Shown here: in pieces, positions 47,901 through 56,852 of the stretch | How positions within the stretch are numbered: position 1 is the first letter of the stretch | Layout: the number at the start of each line of letters is the position of its first letter | Origin: CAZHMB01 sp964533515 | GTDB lineage: Archaea; Nanobdellota; Nanobdellia; Pacearchaeales; GW2011-AR1 | Length of the DNA stretch: 64,000 nucleotides | Assembly: GCA_964533515.1 (NCBI GenBank) | Contig: CAZHMB010000001.1 | Coordinates: 10,683 to 74,682, forward strand | Direction: 5' to 3' | Notes under the pieces: generated by a model | Databases searched by the model: none | Seen by the model: only the letters and a program-made list of their open reading frames with translations | What the model was told of the DNA's origin: nothing | Translations under genes and position numbers: made by a program

Positions 47901-48050
47901 TTATTTAAAGATAATCCAGTCGGTTCCATATCCCCATACTACCTTTTTACCTATAGATTCACCAAATTGATTTACGGCATTGATAACATCTCTAAAAAAT
48001 TCTACATAATCATGCCCAGAGATAATGCCACCTTTTTTAATGTTTCAAAT
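47901..48050 (-). pseudogene. Remnant of a methyltransferase-like gene
   Basis: The minus strand codes KGGIISGHDYVEFFRDVINA then WGYGTDWIIFK and a TAA (47901-47903), which reads as the conserved end of a class I methyltransferase (GGxIxGHDY...). Upstream, the frame is broken: the other frame gives KDLFETLKK, joined across a run of A. No start remains. Its upstream end overlaps the tail of the radical SAM gene. Confidence 0.55.
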
Positions 48051-49140
48051 AGGTCTTTGTGAAGAATCGTCCAAAGATGTTTACAAAAGACCTCTTGATA
48101 ATCTTTAGTGTCCTTATTCTTACCAATCTCTCCATTGTCCTCGTTTTTATATCCTTTACAGAATACCTTTTCCTGCACAATTCACAAGAATCGCATAGTC
48201 CCTTTATTCCTCCGCTCTCTATACTTTTTAATGCCCTCTCATGATTCTCTTTGAACAAGGAAGCGTAATCATCTTTAAGAAGATTACCCAAAATGCCTTT
48301 CAATCCGTAATCCATACAACACACAGTCACATCTCCAGATGGTAGCAATATATTTCGTTGAAGAAGTGGACTATCTGCACAATAATATTCTCCACTTCTT
48401 TTCTCAAACTCGGTGAACTCTTTTACATTTGACCTATTTTCTATTATGCCTTTTACCACTTTTACTTTACATCTTTTTAGAATATTTATAATATCCTTGT
48501 GTATGGTGTCAAAATAAACTAGACTAAACTTATCCTTATCTACCCTATTTGTGGGCTGATTCTTTAGAATAAACTCTAATAACTCTAGATAATCATTGTC
48601 TACATTAATCCTTGTTTTATCCTCATTGTCTGGGATATGAATAGTAAAAAAGAAGAATGGCAAGTCTTTTAGACGAAGATAGTCTTTCTTCGTTAATCCC
48701 ACTAGTGTTGTATATATAGATACATTGTCATGTCCTTCAGAAAAAGTATGTAATATCATTTCTGTGCAATCCGGATTTAAGAATGGTTCCGCCATTCCTG
48801 CGAAGTTGATTGTAATATCTTTGGGTATTTTGGATAGACATGTTTTAAAATTATCTAAAGTAAGAACCATTTCATTTGATCTTTTTAAATAATTATTAAT
48901 AAGTAATTTTTGTGGACAATAGGAACAATTATTTCTACATCCAATTCTTGTTGTAATGTCCATTCCTTTTTTACTATCTGGTTTTGCTTTCGTCTTCTTG
49001 GCTGTCTCGCTTTGCAAGCCACCGGTTCCACCCCGACGATTTTCGTGTTTATGAGAACTATCCCCACTTATTACACTACCCCTTTTCGCACCAAAGCCCT
49101 CTAGCCCTCCAGCTTGCAACACTTCTTCGTTTCCTTCCAT
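48037..49140 (-). CDS. Radical SAM protein with SPASM-like C-terminus
   Basis: 367 residues. The cluster motif is TRIGCRNNCSYCPQ (CxxxCxxC, Cys 69-76 region), followed by TIM-barrel parts NFAGMAEPFLNPDCTEMI and IYTTLVGLTKKDY. The C-terminal Cys set (YYCADSPLL, VTVCCMDYG, LCDSCELCRKRYS) suggests a second Fe-S cluster. The first 59 residues are polar low-complexity (GAKRGSVISGDSSHKHENRR). A TTTATAAAG box 25 nt before ATG 49140 supports that start; Met60 is the alternative. Likely a sugar or peptide-modifying enzyme of the glycan locus. Confidence 0.8.
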   Translation of the reverse strand: MEGNEEVLQAGGLEGFGAKRGSVISGDSSHKHENRRGGTGGLQSETAKKTKAKPDSKKGMDITTRIGCRNNCSYCPQKLLINNYLKRSNEMVLTLDNFKTCLSKIPKDITINFAGMAEPFLNPDCTEMILHTFSEGHDNVSIYTTLVGLTKKDYLRLKDLPFFFFTIHIPDNEDKTRINVDNDYLELLEFILKNQPTNRVDKDKFSLVYFDTIHKDIINILKRCKVKVVKGIIENRSNVKEFTEFEKRSGEYYCADSPLLQRNILLPSGDVTVCCMDYGLKGILGNLLKDDYASLFKENHERALKSIESGGIKGLCDSCELCRKRYSVKDIKTRTMERLVRIRTLKIIKRSFVNIFGRFFTKTYLKH

Positions 49141-49263
49141 AAAATAATTGTCTAAATAAACTTTATAAATCTAACTTTTTCATCTATTCTCCTGTAGCCC
49201 CTTTTTGACATTTCATAATTTTAAAAAGGTAATGGGATGCAACTATTTTTCAGTTTTAATTAA

Positions 49264-50205
49264 TTACCAGGCAGAGTAGAAAGATTGCCGGATACCAGAT
49301 TCAAATTTTCCACTGGCCGACCCATGTTCAAAAAAAGGGGGGTGCGCATGCCTGCAATCAGTGGTGATATTTTCAGCTAATTGCATAATAAACAACTTGT
49401 TAAGAAGCCAGTCAGAACCAAGATATCTCAGAGATGGATTTTTTGTTAAGAAGTGATTAAATATCATCAACTGTTTTTTATTCAGAAGATAGCAACAAGT
49501 GGTATTAGTGGCCGGTCTTGAGTAATGTCTGAATTCAGCAGACCTTCGAGTCTCTAACTCGCCAAGCCCCAAAGAGTCTAAGTCAAAGCCCCCACCTAAA
49601 TCCATATACAAAGGACTTTTTGTGGTGTTCTTAAGTTGTAACAATAGATTATGCAATTTTATAACAGAGTCCTTTTTGAAGATAGCGTCATCTTCAAAAA
49701 CCAACAGGTAGTCAGTATTTCCATATAAAGAATTATCTATGGCACTCAGATGTTTATTCGATAGTATCATTTCTATTGCACAAGATTTTAACCACCCACG
49801 TAAACGTCTAGGATGAGAATATTTGATAATTGATTTAATAACAAACTTCGCGAAATGAAAGGGCAAAAAGGGATTTCTAACCTTTCTATATCTCGCCCAT
49901 TCTCTGTCTAGTTTCCAGTACATAATGTCTCTAAAGATGCCCATCTTTAAACTCACCGGCCTTATTTTGGGTTGGTATCCGATTTCATCTATTGTTGTTT
50001 CTATATTAGGAGTAAGTTTTTTGGAAAGAGAGGCTATGTTGGGCCTTATTTTATTCAGCCGGGCCTTATCATTATTATGGATTAGTGCAATCGTCAGTTT
50101 TATTTTTCTAAAAGACTCCCGGTCATTATTCAGATGGCCCATACAAATCAGGCAATTTACCCCTTTATATATTTTAGGGTCAATCACCTTTACTGTACAA
50201 TCCAC
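49264..50205 (-). CDS. GT25-like glycosyltransferase
   Basis: 313 residues with GTG start. YLLVFEDDAIFKKDSVIKLH contains the acidic metal-binding loop; the pattern SAIDNSLYGNTDYLLVFEDD is like LPS/GT25 family enzymes, and the end RHAHPPFFEHGSASGKF fits their acceptor site. Transcribed from the palindromic TATA at 50241-50250 with a leader of about 14 nt. Acceptor and donor unknown. Confidence 0.72.
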   Translation of the reverse strand: MDCTVKVIDPKIYKGVNCLICMGHLNNDRESFRKIKLTIALIHNNDKARLNKIRPNIASLSKKLTPNIETTIDEIGYQPKIRPVSLKMGIFRDIMYWKLDREWARYRKVRNPFLPFHFAKFVIKSIIKYSHPRRLRGWLKSCAIEMILSNKHLSAIDNSLYGNTDYLLVFEDDAIFKKDSVIKLHNLLLQLKNTTKSPLYMDLGGGFDLDSLGLGELETRRSAEFRHYSRPATNTTCCYLLNKKQLMIFNHFLTKNPSLRYLGSDWLLNKLFIMQLAENITTDCRHAHPPFFEHGSASGKFESGIRQSFYSAW

Positions 50206-50240
50206 GGGCAGATGTCCCTTGCCTCTACAGTAAAAAAAAG

Positions 50241-50250
50241 ATTTATAAAT
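50241..50250. promoter_or_regulatory. Palindromic TATA shared by 50205(-) and 50271(+)
   Basis: ATTTATAAAT, a perfect 10-nt palindrome, centred about 25.5 nt before the plus-strand ATG (leaderless) and about 40 nt before the minus-strand GTG. Confidence 0.55.
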
Positions 50251-50270
50251 ATGTTTAAATTTGAGAGTCT

Positions 50271-51326
50271 ATGAAAATCAGAGAAGTATTTAATTCAGAT
50301 AAACTTCTTGCAATAGCCCCCTTTGTTGCAAAATATACATCTAAATATGGAACAATATTATATGATCTAAAAAGTTTAATACATTCCCATATCCTAAAAA
50401 CAAAGATTACTAAAGAACCAAATATGAAAGATGTTATTAAAAATGGGCTCCTAATAGGAACGACAACAATATGTAATGGTAATTGTACCTTTTGCCCATA
50501 TAGATATTTTGAAGATAAGAAAGAGTCTATGGATTTTAATACATTTAAAAAAATAATTGATGATTACTATTCATGTGGAGGGAGAAAAGTAGAATTAACT
50601 CCAACCCAGGGAGAGCCATTGCTTGATAGGGGATTTTTCGAAAAAATAAAATACCTAAACAAAAAAGGTATTTCTTGTACATTTTGCACAAACGGCATCT
50701 TGTTAGAAAGAAACATAGAAAAACTTATAAAATTAAAAGTGAAAGATATAGCGATAGATATTGGGGACATAATACCCGAAAATGACTCTAAGGTTTTTCA
50801 AATACCAATAGAATTGTCTAAAAAGAAAATTAATTCAATTCTAAAGTTACTAGAGAGAGCAAAAGAAACTGGGTGGGATGCTAGAATTTCCATCTTTTTT
50901 AGACCACTAAGAAGCCCATCAAAAGTTTTTAAAGATTTAAAGAAGTCTAAATTTTGGAAGTATTATAAAGAAGGATTATTATATTTTCAATTTTTGCAAG
51001 TATACGATAACTGGGGTGGAAGTATTACAAAAAAAGATTTGATAGGAAATCAGGAGCTTAAAAGACCAACAGGTATAAGAAAATTTCCCTGTGCTAATTT
51101 CTATAAATTGGCTTTTCTTCCCAATGGCGACGCTAGGGTCTGTGGATGTCGTTGTGATAAAACACTTAAAGATGATTTGGTTGTTGGAAACATAAATGAA
51201 ATAAGTCTAAAGGATATTATAAAATCAAAGAGATGGAAAGACATTATCAAAAACAGTAAAGGGGGGGAACTTCCAAGCGTATGCAAAAAGTGTAGCTTTT
51301 TTGAACCAATATTTAAAAATGATTAA
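50271..51326 (+). CDS. Radical SAM/SPASM protein
   Basis: 351 residues. CxxxCxxC in TTTICNGNCTFCPYRYF; barrel strands VELTPTQGEPLLDRGFFE and CTFCTNGILLERNIEKLI; SPASM cysteines KFPCANFYKLAFLPNGDARV CGCRCD and LPSVCKKCSFFEP. Resembles SPASM enzymes in polysaccharide or peptide-modification loci. Distinct from the radical SAM protein at 48037, so the locus has two. Confidence 0.85.
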   Translation: MKIREVFNSDKLLAIAPFVAKYTSKYGTILYDLKSLIHSHILKTKITKEPNMKDVIKNGLLIGTTTICNGNCTFCPYRYFEDKKESMDFNTFKKIIDDYYSCGGRKVELTPTQGEPLLDRGFFEKIKYLNKKGISCTFCTNGILLERNIEKLIKLKVKDIAIDIGDIIPENDSKVFQIPIELSKKKINSILKLLERAKETGWDARISIFFRPLRSPSKVFKDLKKSKFWKYYKEGLLYFQFLQVYDNWGGSITKKDLIGNQELKRPTGIRKFPCANFYKLAFLPNGDARVCGCRCDKTLKDDLVVGNINEISLKDIIKSKRWKDIIKNSKGGELPSVCKKCSFFEPIFKND

Positions 51327-51376
51327 ATTGTCAAAACGTTTAGAAAAAAATAGAACTAATAATAAAAAATGGGGAA

Positions 51377-51395
51377 AATCAGAGTTTCTCTGATT
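51377..51395 (+). repeat. Perfect 8-bp hairpin before the GT4 operon
   Basis: AATCAGAG-TTT-CTCTGATT (arms 51377-51384 and 51388-51395) in the 95-bp gap between the radical SAM gene and the next glycosyltransferase. No T-run follows on the plus strand; may be a processing or regulatory hairpin. Confidence 0.45.
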
Positions 51396-51421
51396 AGGAA
51401 TAAAAAGGAAATTACTTGACA

Positions 51422-52525
51422 ATGAAGAAGATAAAAATTTATTTGCAAAAACCTTGGAGATTTTCTGAAGATTCACAATATTATGAATCTCTTTGTGGGG
51501 AACCTCCAAAAGGAATTGAATATGTTTCTCAAAATAAAACTCAGCTACTTCAAAAGGGTAGTCGGGTGGCGATATTTGATTTAGTAAAAATATTAATAAG
51601 AAAATTGGTTGATAAATTTTATCCTTCTATGCCCAATGCACATTATGACAAAGATGCAGGCAAGTACGATCTTATCCACTGCATTAGGTGTATTCCTAAG
51701 ACAAAGAAACCATGGGTTTGCGATCTTGAATTTGCGGGAAGCTTGTGGATCAAGGGCTATGGAACCTTAAAAGATAAAAAAAAGGTTCTTGGATATCTAA
51801 AGAGCCCTTATTGCAAAAAAATTCTTCCGTGGACAAAATGGTGTGCGAGGGAGATACAAAGAATTTTTCCAGAGATAAGTGATAAGGTGGAAGTTGTTTA
51901 TCCGGCTATTAGAGAAAGAAAATTTAAGAAGTTGAAAACAGGAAAGACCATTCTGCTTTATGTTTCAAGAAGATTTTATTTCAAAGGAGGTTTATATGCT
52001 TTAGAGACCATGGATAAAATAACTAAAAAAAATAAAAATGTTGAGGGGTGGGTTGTTTCAGATGTGCCAAAAGAGATCTATGATAAATACCGGGCAAACC
52101 CCCAGATAAAATTTATTGGAACAAAATCACATGCAGAACTTTTCGAAGAGATTTATCCTAAAGCAGATATTTTTTTATATCCTAGTTTCACAGATACTTT
52201 TGGCTATGTAATTTTAGAGGCGATGAGTTTTGGATTACCAGTTATAAGTGCCAGCGGACAATCGCGAAAAGAGTTAATAGAAGATAATGTCACCGGGAGG
52301 ATAATTGAGTCGGGGTTGGGTCCAAATCCAGATCCCAGAGATTTGGAAAAGCTAGATGAAAAGATAGTAAATAAATTAGTTAATGCCACGTTTAAACTCA
52401 TTAAAAATAAGGGTTTAAGAGACAAAATGTCTAAGAAGTGCATAGCTGAAACGACCATTGGTAAATTTTCTATTGAGAGAAGAAATAAAAAATTAAAAAA
52501 GATAATTTCGGAGGCGTTAAGATGA
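51422..52525 (+). CDS. GT4-family glycosyltransferase
   Basis: 367 residues from ATG 51422 (TTG at 51416 rejected). GT-B fold: LLYVSRRFYFKGGLYALETM, KIKFIGTKSHAELFEEIYPK, ADIFLYPSFTDTFGYVILEAMSFGLPVI, the E-x7-E nucleotide-sugar site, and QSRKELIEDNVTGRIIESG. First gene of a run of four plus-strand genes joined by ATGA or 1-nt gaps. Confidence 0.88.
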   Translation: MKKIKIYLQKPWRFSEDSQYYESLCGEPPKGIEYVSQNKTQLLQKGSRVAIFDLVKILIRKLVDKFYPSMPNAHYDKDAGKYDLIHCIRCIPKTKKPWVCDLEFAGSLWIKGYGTLKDKKKVLGYLKSPYCKKILPWTKWCAREIQRIFPEISDKVEVVYPAIRERKFKKLKTGKTILLYVSRRFYFKGGLYALETMDKITKKNKNVEGWVVSDVPKEIYDKYRANPQIKFIGTKSHAELFEEIYPKADIFLYPSFTDTFGYVILEAMSFGLPVISASGQSRKELIEDNVTGRIIESGLGPNPDPRDLEKLDEKIVNKLVNATFKLIKNKGLRDKMSKKCIAETTIGKFSIERRNKKLKKIISEALR

Positions 52526-53388
52526 AAGATGGAAATGAGAAATTTGACTTGCTTTTTCTTTGCCATGAAAAAGATGTTGATGCCCTAAGGAGAAACCTAG
52601 ATTATGCTCGAAAGAATGTTGGGGGGTATCGAAAAATTTTTGTTCTTAGCAAGGAGAATTTCTTTAAAGAAGACAAGGACTTGATTTTTATAGATGAGAA
52701 AATATTTCCATTCAATAAGGAAGAGATTGCTAAGTACGCCCCAGAAGGTCGGGCGGGGTGGTATTTTCAACAGTTCCTTAAACTCTATTTTATTGAGGCG
52801 ATGGGCAAGAAGTGTTTAGACAATGTCTTAATCATAGATGCAGACTGCGCGTTTATAAGAAAAACAAGTTTTTTCAGGGGTAAGAAACCGCTGTATAATT
52901 TTGAAATAGGGTATCATGACCCCTACTATAAAATCTTGGAGAAAGTATTTGGATTTGGTAAACAAGATTCCAATTTGTCTGGAACAGTGCACCATCTGAT
53001 GTATCAAAGAAAATACATGTCTGAAATCTTAAATTTTGTGCGTAAAAGAAGTGGAAATGAACTTTGGAAGGAGATCATGGACAAAGCAAATAAGAACACG
53101 ATTTCAGGATTCTCAGAACAGGACCTCTATTTTAACTACATTCTTAAATTTCACAAGGATAAGATAAAAATAAGAAGGATAAAATTCATTGATTTCCCCT
53201 ACAATAGTAGATTTTGGGTTTGGCTATTTAAGCATCTGGGCTATAGTTATATTGCATCCCACGATTATCTTCAAAAAAAAAGATTTTCTGCAACAAGAAG
53301 TCTTTTAATTGAATTTCTAAAAGTACTTGGAATAAAAGTTTTGATAAAAAGAATACTTATAAAGCTAAGAATCTTGAGGGTTAAATAA
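52522..53388 (+). CDS. DUF6492-like glycosyltransferase
   Basis: 288 residues. N-terminus FDLLFLCHEKDVDALRRNLD, GWYFQQFLKLYFIEAMG, and the acidic motif VLIIDADCAFIRKTSFF, with SGTVHHLMYQRKYMSEILNF and SGFSEQDLYFNYILKF. This order fits the DUF6492 group of putative GT-A transferases. Overlaps the preceding gene by ATGA. Confidence 0.72.
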   Translation: MKDGNEKFDLLFLCHEKDVDALRRNLDYARKNVGGYRKIFVLSKENFFKEDKDLIFIDEKIFPFNKEEIAKYAPEGRAGWYFQQFLKLYFIEAMGKKCLDNVLIIDADCAFIRKTSFFRGKKPLYNFEIGYHDPYYKILEKVFGFGKQDSNLSGTVHHLMYQRKYMSEILNFVRKRSGNELWKEIMDKANKNTISGFSEQDLYFNYILKFHKDKIKIRRIKFIDFPYNSRFWVWLFKHLGYSYIASHDYLQKKRFSATRSLLIEFLKVLGIKVLIKRILIKLRILRVK

Positions 53389-53389
53389 G

Positions 53390-53938
53390 ATGAAATTGAA
53401 TTTGGGTTGTGGAAGGGAAACGATAAGAGGGTATGTTAATTGCGATATCTCCAAGGACGTAAATCCCGACAAGGTTGTTGACTTAGAAAAAAAGTTACCT
53501 TTCAAAGATAATTCTGTGGAGGAAGTAGTAATTAACCACGTACTTGAACATATAATAAACTTTATTCCATTAATGCATGAGCTTCGGAGAATATGCGGGC
53601 CCGGTGCAAGAATTTATGCAAGGGTTCCATTTTATAGCTCATGGTCCCAGTTTACCGATCCTACCCATGTTAGATTTTTTACTCCAAGAACATTTGACTA
53701 TTTTAAGAAAGGGGAGCTGGGTCATGAGGCAGGTGCAAATGAAGATTTGTTTATAGTTAAAAAGGTTAAGATTAATTTTTTCTTTGGGAAGATGGCCATA
53801 CTGAATCCCATAATAAATCCCCTAATCAATCTTAGTCAAAGAGCTTACTGTAGACTTTTTGCTTGGACTTTTCCAGCATCAGAGATTTGTTACGAATTAG
53901 AGGTTGTTAAAAATAAATCCATAAAAGAAAAAGATTAA
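53390..53938 (+). CDS. Small SAM-dependent methyltransferase (paralogue)
   Basis: 182 residues: MKLNLGCGRETIRGYVNCD, LPFKDNSVEEVVINHVLEHI, LRRICGPGARIYARVPFY and FTDPTHVRFFTPRTFDYF. Same subfamily as 47334 and 56324. Separated by one base from the gene before and one base from the gene after. Confidence 0.84.
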   Translation: MKLNLGCGRETIRGYVNCDISKDVNPDKVVDLEKKLPFKDNSVEEVVINHVLEHIINFIPLMHELRRICGPGARIYARVPFYSSWSQFTDPTHVRFFTPRTFDYFKKGELGHEAGANEDLFIVKKVKINFFFGKMAILNPIINPLINLSQRAYCRLFAWTFPASEICYELEVVKNKSIKEKD

Positions 53939-53939
53939 G

Positions 53940-54662
53940 ATGGGATTATATCAATTGCAAATTAAGGTGAATCAGTTTTTGAACGGGGTTGGAAGAAAGA
54001 GAGTTTATCATCTTAAAAGGAAAGAAGTGGGAATTAATATTGGTAGTGACATAGAAACTACCCCAGCATTTGTTGGAATTGATGGAAGCTTTCTAATCTC
54101 TTTTATGGGGAACAGATTTTTTCCCAGATTCTTTAAGAAGATTCTGTACAAGAGAACATGTTCTAGTAGAAATTATCCCTTTGAGACAGTTATGAAAAAG
54201 ATTAGCAATGTTCGGATAATACATCATAATTTGGTATATGGAGTGCCATTTAAAAAAGAATCTGCGCAATTTATTTTTACATCACATTTCTTAGAACATC
54301 TTACTGATGCAAATGCCAAGAAATTGTTAAAGGATTGTTTTAGAGTTCTTAAGAAGAATGGAATAATAAGAATAACGATACCCGATTTAGATGAGGAAGT
54401 GGGTAAGATCAAAAAAGATATATTAAATTACAAGAGTAATAGAAAAATAGAGCCTATTCAGAAATATTTAACCCCGATATTCGCCCCTGAGGGGGAGTTT
54501 GCTACTCATAAAATAATCTATAATTTTGAAACTTTAAAAAAGGTTCTTGAATCTGTGAAGTTTAAAGGCGTAAAGAAAATGAATCGCTTTGAAGGAAATC
54601 TCCCTGGATTAAACAAGTTAGATACAAGAGAAGGTGGCCTTATTGTTGAAGCTAGAAAATGA
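53940..54662 (+). CDS. SAM-dependent methyltransferase-like protein
   Basis: 240 residues. Early VGINIGSDIETTPAFVGIDG replaces the usual glycine loop; later AQFIFTSHFLEHLTDANAKK, CFRVLKKNGIIRITIPDLDE are typical methyltransferase strands 4-5. Lacks a classical GxGxG, so SAM binding may be altered. Last gene of the 51422 run; converges end-to-end with 54663. Confidence 0.72.
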   Translation: MGLYQLQIKVNQFLNGVGRKRVYHLKRKEVGINIGSDIETTPAFVGIDGSFLISFMGNRFFPRFFKKILYKRTCSSRNYPFETVMKKISNVRIIHHNLVYGVPFKKESAQFIFTSHFLEHLTDANAKKLLKDCFRVLKKNGIIRITIPDLDEEVGKIKKDILNYKSNRKIEPIQKYLTPIFAPEGEFATHKIIYNFETLKKVLESVKFKGVKKMNRFEGNLPGLNKLDTREGGLIVEARK

Positions 54663-55403
54663 CTAATTTGGCAAATTCTTTCCTGGAAGTATTGCGCAAA
54701 TCAGATGATTTCCGTTGCTTCCGGGGATAAAAGACAAAAGCCATCCTAACAAATTAAAGAATTTTACTAATGAAGGAAATTTACCATTGAACCGATTGCT
54801 CATCCAGCAACTAGAAAAATTAACTTTATAATCCGATTCCAAATAATAGCTATTCAGCAACTTTACAATTTCTTTTTTTCTCCAACGGTAAACAAAGTTA
54901 TCCCTAAATTTTTGATTGCCAAACTGATTTTTTTCGTATTTACTAGTTAAATTAAAAAGGTTTAAGATATTTCCGAACCAAGATTCTTGTGGCTCTATGA
55001 AAATAATTGCTTTTTTGGCAACTCTAAGCATCTCGTAGAATGCAAGAATTGGGCGGGAAACATGATGCAATGCTTCTTTCGCGAAGATCAAATCAAATGA
55101 TTTGGGGGGTAGTGAAACTTTTTCCATATTCAACTTTACGTAAGAGACTCTTCGGTCTATATTCATTATCTCTTTTGTTTTTTCATCTGGAGGAGATATG
55201 CCACTTAAGACTATTTTTTTAAAGGGATATTTTATAAATCCTTCTGCTTCAACATGATTTGCACCCAATACCAATACGGTATTGATTTTTCTTTTCATAA
55301 GATTGTCTAGCGACGTCTTAATAAAAAACTCATGAAAGTTTTTTGTATTTGTTACAGAAAGTATTTCTTTGAGTATTGGTCTAGATAAGATAACCTTATT
55401 CAT
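54663..55403 (-). CDS. SAM-dependent methyltransferase
   Basis: 246 residues. INTVLVLGANHVEAEGFI takes the place of the SAM loop, followed by IVLSGISPPDEKTKEIM, FDLIFAKEALHHVSRPILAF YEMLRVAKKAIIFIEPQ. Typical class I methyltransferase order. Leaderless from the TATA at 55425-55432. Role in glycan or lipid methylation inferred from context. Confidence 0.75.
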   Translation of the reverse strand: MNKVILSRPILKEILSVTNTKNFHEFFIKTSLDNLMKRKINTVLVLGANHVEAEGFIKYPFKKIVLSGISPPDEKTKEIMNIDRRVSYVKLNMEKVSLPPKSFDLIFAKEALHHVSRPILAFYEMLRVAKKAIIFIEPQESWFGNILNLFNLTSKYEKNQFGNQKFRDNFVYRWRKKEIVKLLNSYYLESDYKVNFSSCWMSNRFNGKFPSLVKFFNLLGWLLSFIPGSNGNHLICAILPGKNLPN

Positions 55404-55424
55404 TCGATCATAAAAAAGGTAGAG

Positions 55425-55432
55425 TTTATAAA
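55425..55432. promoter_or_regulatory. Palindromic TATA shared symmetrically by 55403(-) and 55454(+)
   Basis: TTTATAAA, a perfect palindrome centred at 55428.5. Both ATGs lie exactly 25.5 nt away on either side and no other TATA candidate exists in the 50-bp gap: a symmetrical bidirectional leaderless promoter. Confidence 0.65.
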
Positions 55433-55453
55433 TTAATCTCTGTTTTGTGCATT

Positions 55454-56332
55454 ATGGCCAATCTAAAAACCCCTATTCTCTACCTAGTATTTAATAGACC
55501 CGAACTCGTTAAAAGAACGTTTGTGGAGATACAAAAAGCGAAACCCGTGCGGCTTTTTATTGCTGCAGATGGTCCAAGAGATGAAGAAGAAAAGAAGAAA
55601 ACGGACGAAGTCAGACAATACATTCTAAAAAATATAAATTGGAAATGTGAAGTAAAAACTCTTTTTAGAAAAAAGAACCTCGGGTGTAAGAATGCGGTTA
55701 GTTCGGCTATAACATGGTTTTTCGAGAATGTGGAAGGTGGTATCATACTTGAGGACGATTGCCTTCCTGACCGTAGTTTTTTTAGATATTGCCAGGAGTT
55801 ATTAATAAAATATAAAAATAATAAAAATATTATGCATATTGGTGGGAGTAATTTTTGTGGATGTGGGTGGAATAATAATTCTTATTACTTCTCTAAATAT
55901 CCTCATATTTGGGGGTGGGCTACATGGAGGGGGGCATGGGAAGGATACGATAAGAATGTTTCTACTCTGACTAATGATAAAATTAAAAGACAATATCCTT
56001 CTTTGATAGAACAAAAATTTATGCTAAAGAGATTTGAGAGAATTAAGCTTGGGATTTCTGACACTTGGGATTACCAATGGATGTGGAATATAAAAATAAA
56101 TAATGGAATATGTATAACTCCTACTCAAAATATGGTAGGAAACATTGGGTTTTCTGATGAGGCATCTTCTCACACCTCAAAAAACTTTTGGGACAACTTT
56201 TTTGTTGTTAAAAAAGTTAGGGCTACATCTTTTCCATTAAAACATCCAAAAAAAATAAAACTATCTTCTTATCAGGATAAAAAAGAACTCTGCGCAGATG
56301 CAATAAGGGTAATCCTTAAGAAATTATTTTAA
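55454..56332 (+). CDS. Nucleotide-sugar glycosyltransferase (GNT-I-like)
   Basis: 292 residues from ATG 55454 (NLKTPILYLVFNRPELVKRT). Further motifs: RLFIAADGPRDEEEKKKTDE, LFRKKNLGCKNAVSSAITWF, EGGIILEDDCLPDRSFFRYC (acidic metal loop), and HIWGWATWRGAWEGYDKNVS. This is the pattern of hemolytic-protein/GNT-I-like GT-A proteins common in surface polysaccharide loci. Its end overlaps the convergent methyltransferase by 9 bp. Confidence 0.82.
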   Translation: MANLKTPILYLVFNRPELVKRTFVEIQKAKPVRLFIAADGPRDEEEKKKTDEVRQYILKNINWKCEVKTLFRKKNLGCKNAVSSAITWFFENVEGGIILEDDCLPDRSFFRYCQELLIKYKNNKNIMHIGGSNFCGCGWNNNSYYFSKYPHIWGWATWRGAWEGYDKNVSTLTNDKIKRQYPSLIEQKFMLKRFERIKLGISDTWDYQWMWNIKINNGICITPTQNMVGNIGFSDEASSHTSKNFWDNFFVVKKVRATSFPLKHPKKIKLSSYQDKKELCADAIRVILKKLF

Positions 56333-56821
56333 AACTTTAACTTCTGTATCTAATATAACTACCACATTTCCAAATAATTTTTTTAAAACATTCAAAATAG
56401 ATTTTGGTAAAATTTTTAAATATCTCTGTGGAACTGCTTTCATTTTTAATATCTCAAATTGTTCTTTTTGTTTTTTATGGAGGTATCCTGACTGCCCTAA
56501 TGCTTGCTGGAGAGACCACTCATTAAAAAAATTCACGTGAGTGTGATCTCCGTAGGCTATGTAACTGTTATAATACGGGACTATAATCCTTATAATTGCG
56601 CCCTTTTTACTAATTCTCCAAAGTTCCTTCATTACTTCTTGGGGATTGGAGATATGTTCCAAGACATTATCCAATAGAATCTCTTCAAAAGTGTTATCTT
56701 TGAAAGGATAAGGATATTTTGTAAAATTGAAAGATTTATCGATGCCCCTTCCTTTCTGAAGATCCACATTTGTCCATCCTTTTTTTATTACTTTTCCACA
56801 ACCCAAGTTTAATTTTTTCAT
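56324..56821 (-). CDS. Small SAM-dependent methyltransferase (paralogue)
   Basis: 165 residues: MKKLNLGCGKVIKKGWTNVD, YPFKDNTFEEILLDNVLEHI, VMKELWRISKKGAIIRIIVP and YGDHTHVNFFNEWSLQQALG. Third member of the LNLGCG/VLEHI/VPY subfamily in about 10 kb. Confidence 0.84.
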   Translation of the reverse strand: MKKLNLGCGKVIKKGWTNVDLQKGRGIDKSFNFTKYPYPFKDNTFEEILLDNVLEHISNPQEVMKELWRISKKGAIIRIIVPYYNSYIAYGDHTHVNFFNEWSLQQALGQSGYLHKKQKEQFEILKMKAVPQRYLKILPKSILNVLKKLFGNVVVILDTEVKVLK

Positions 56822-56852
56822 AATAATAGTTGTGTGTCAGCTTTTTTAAAAG

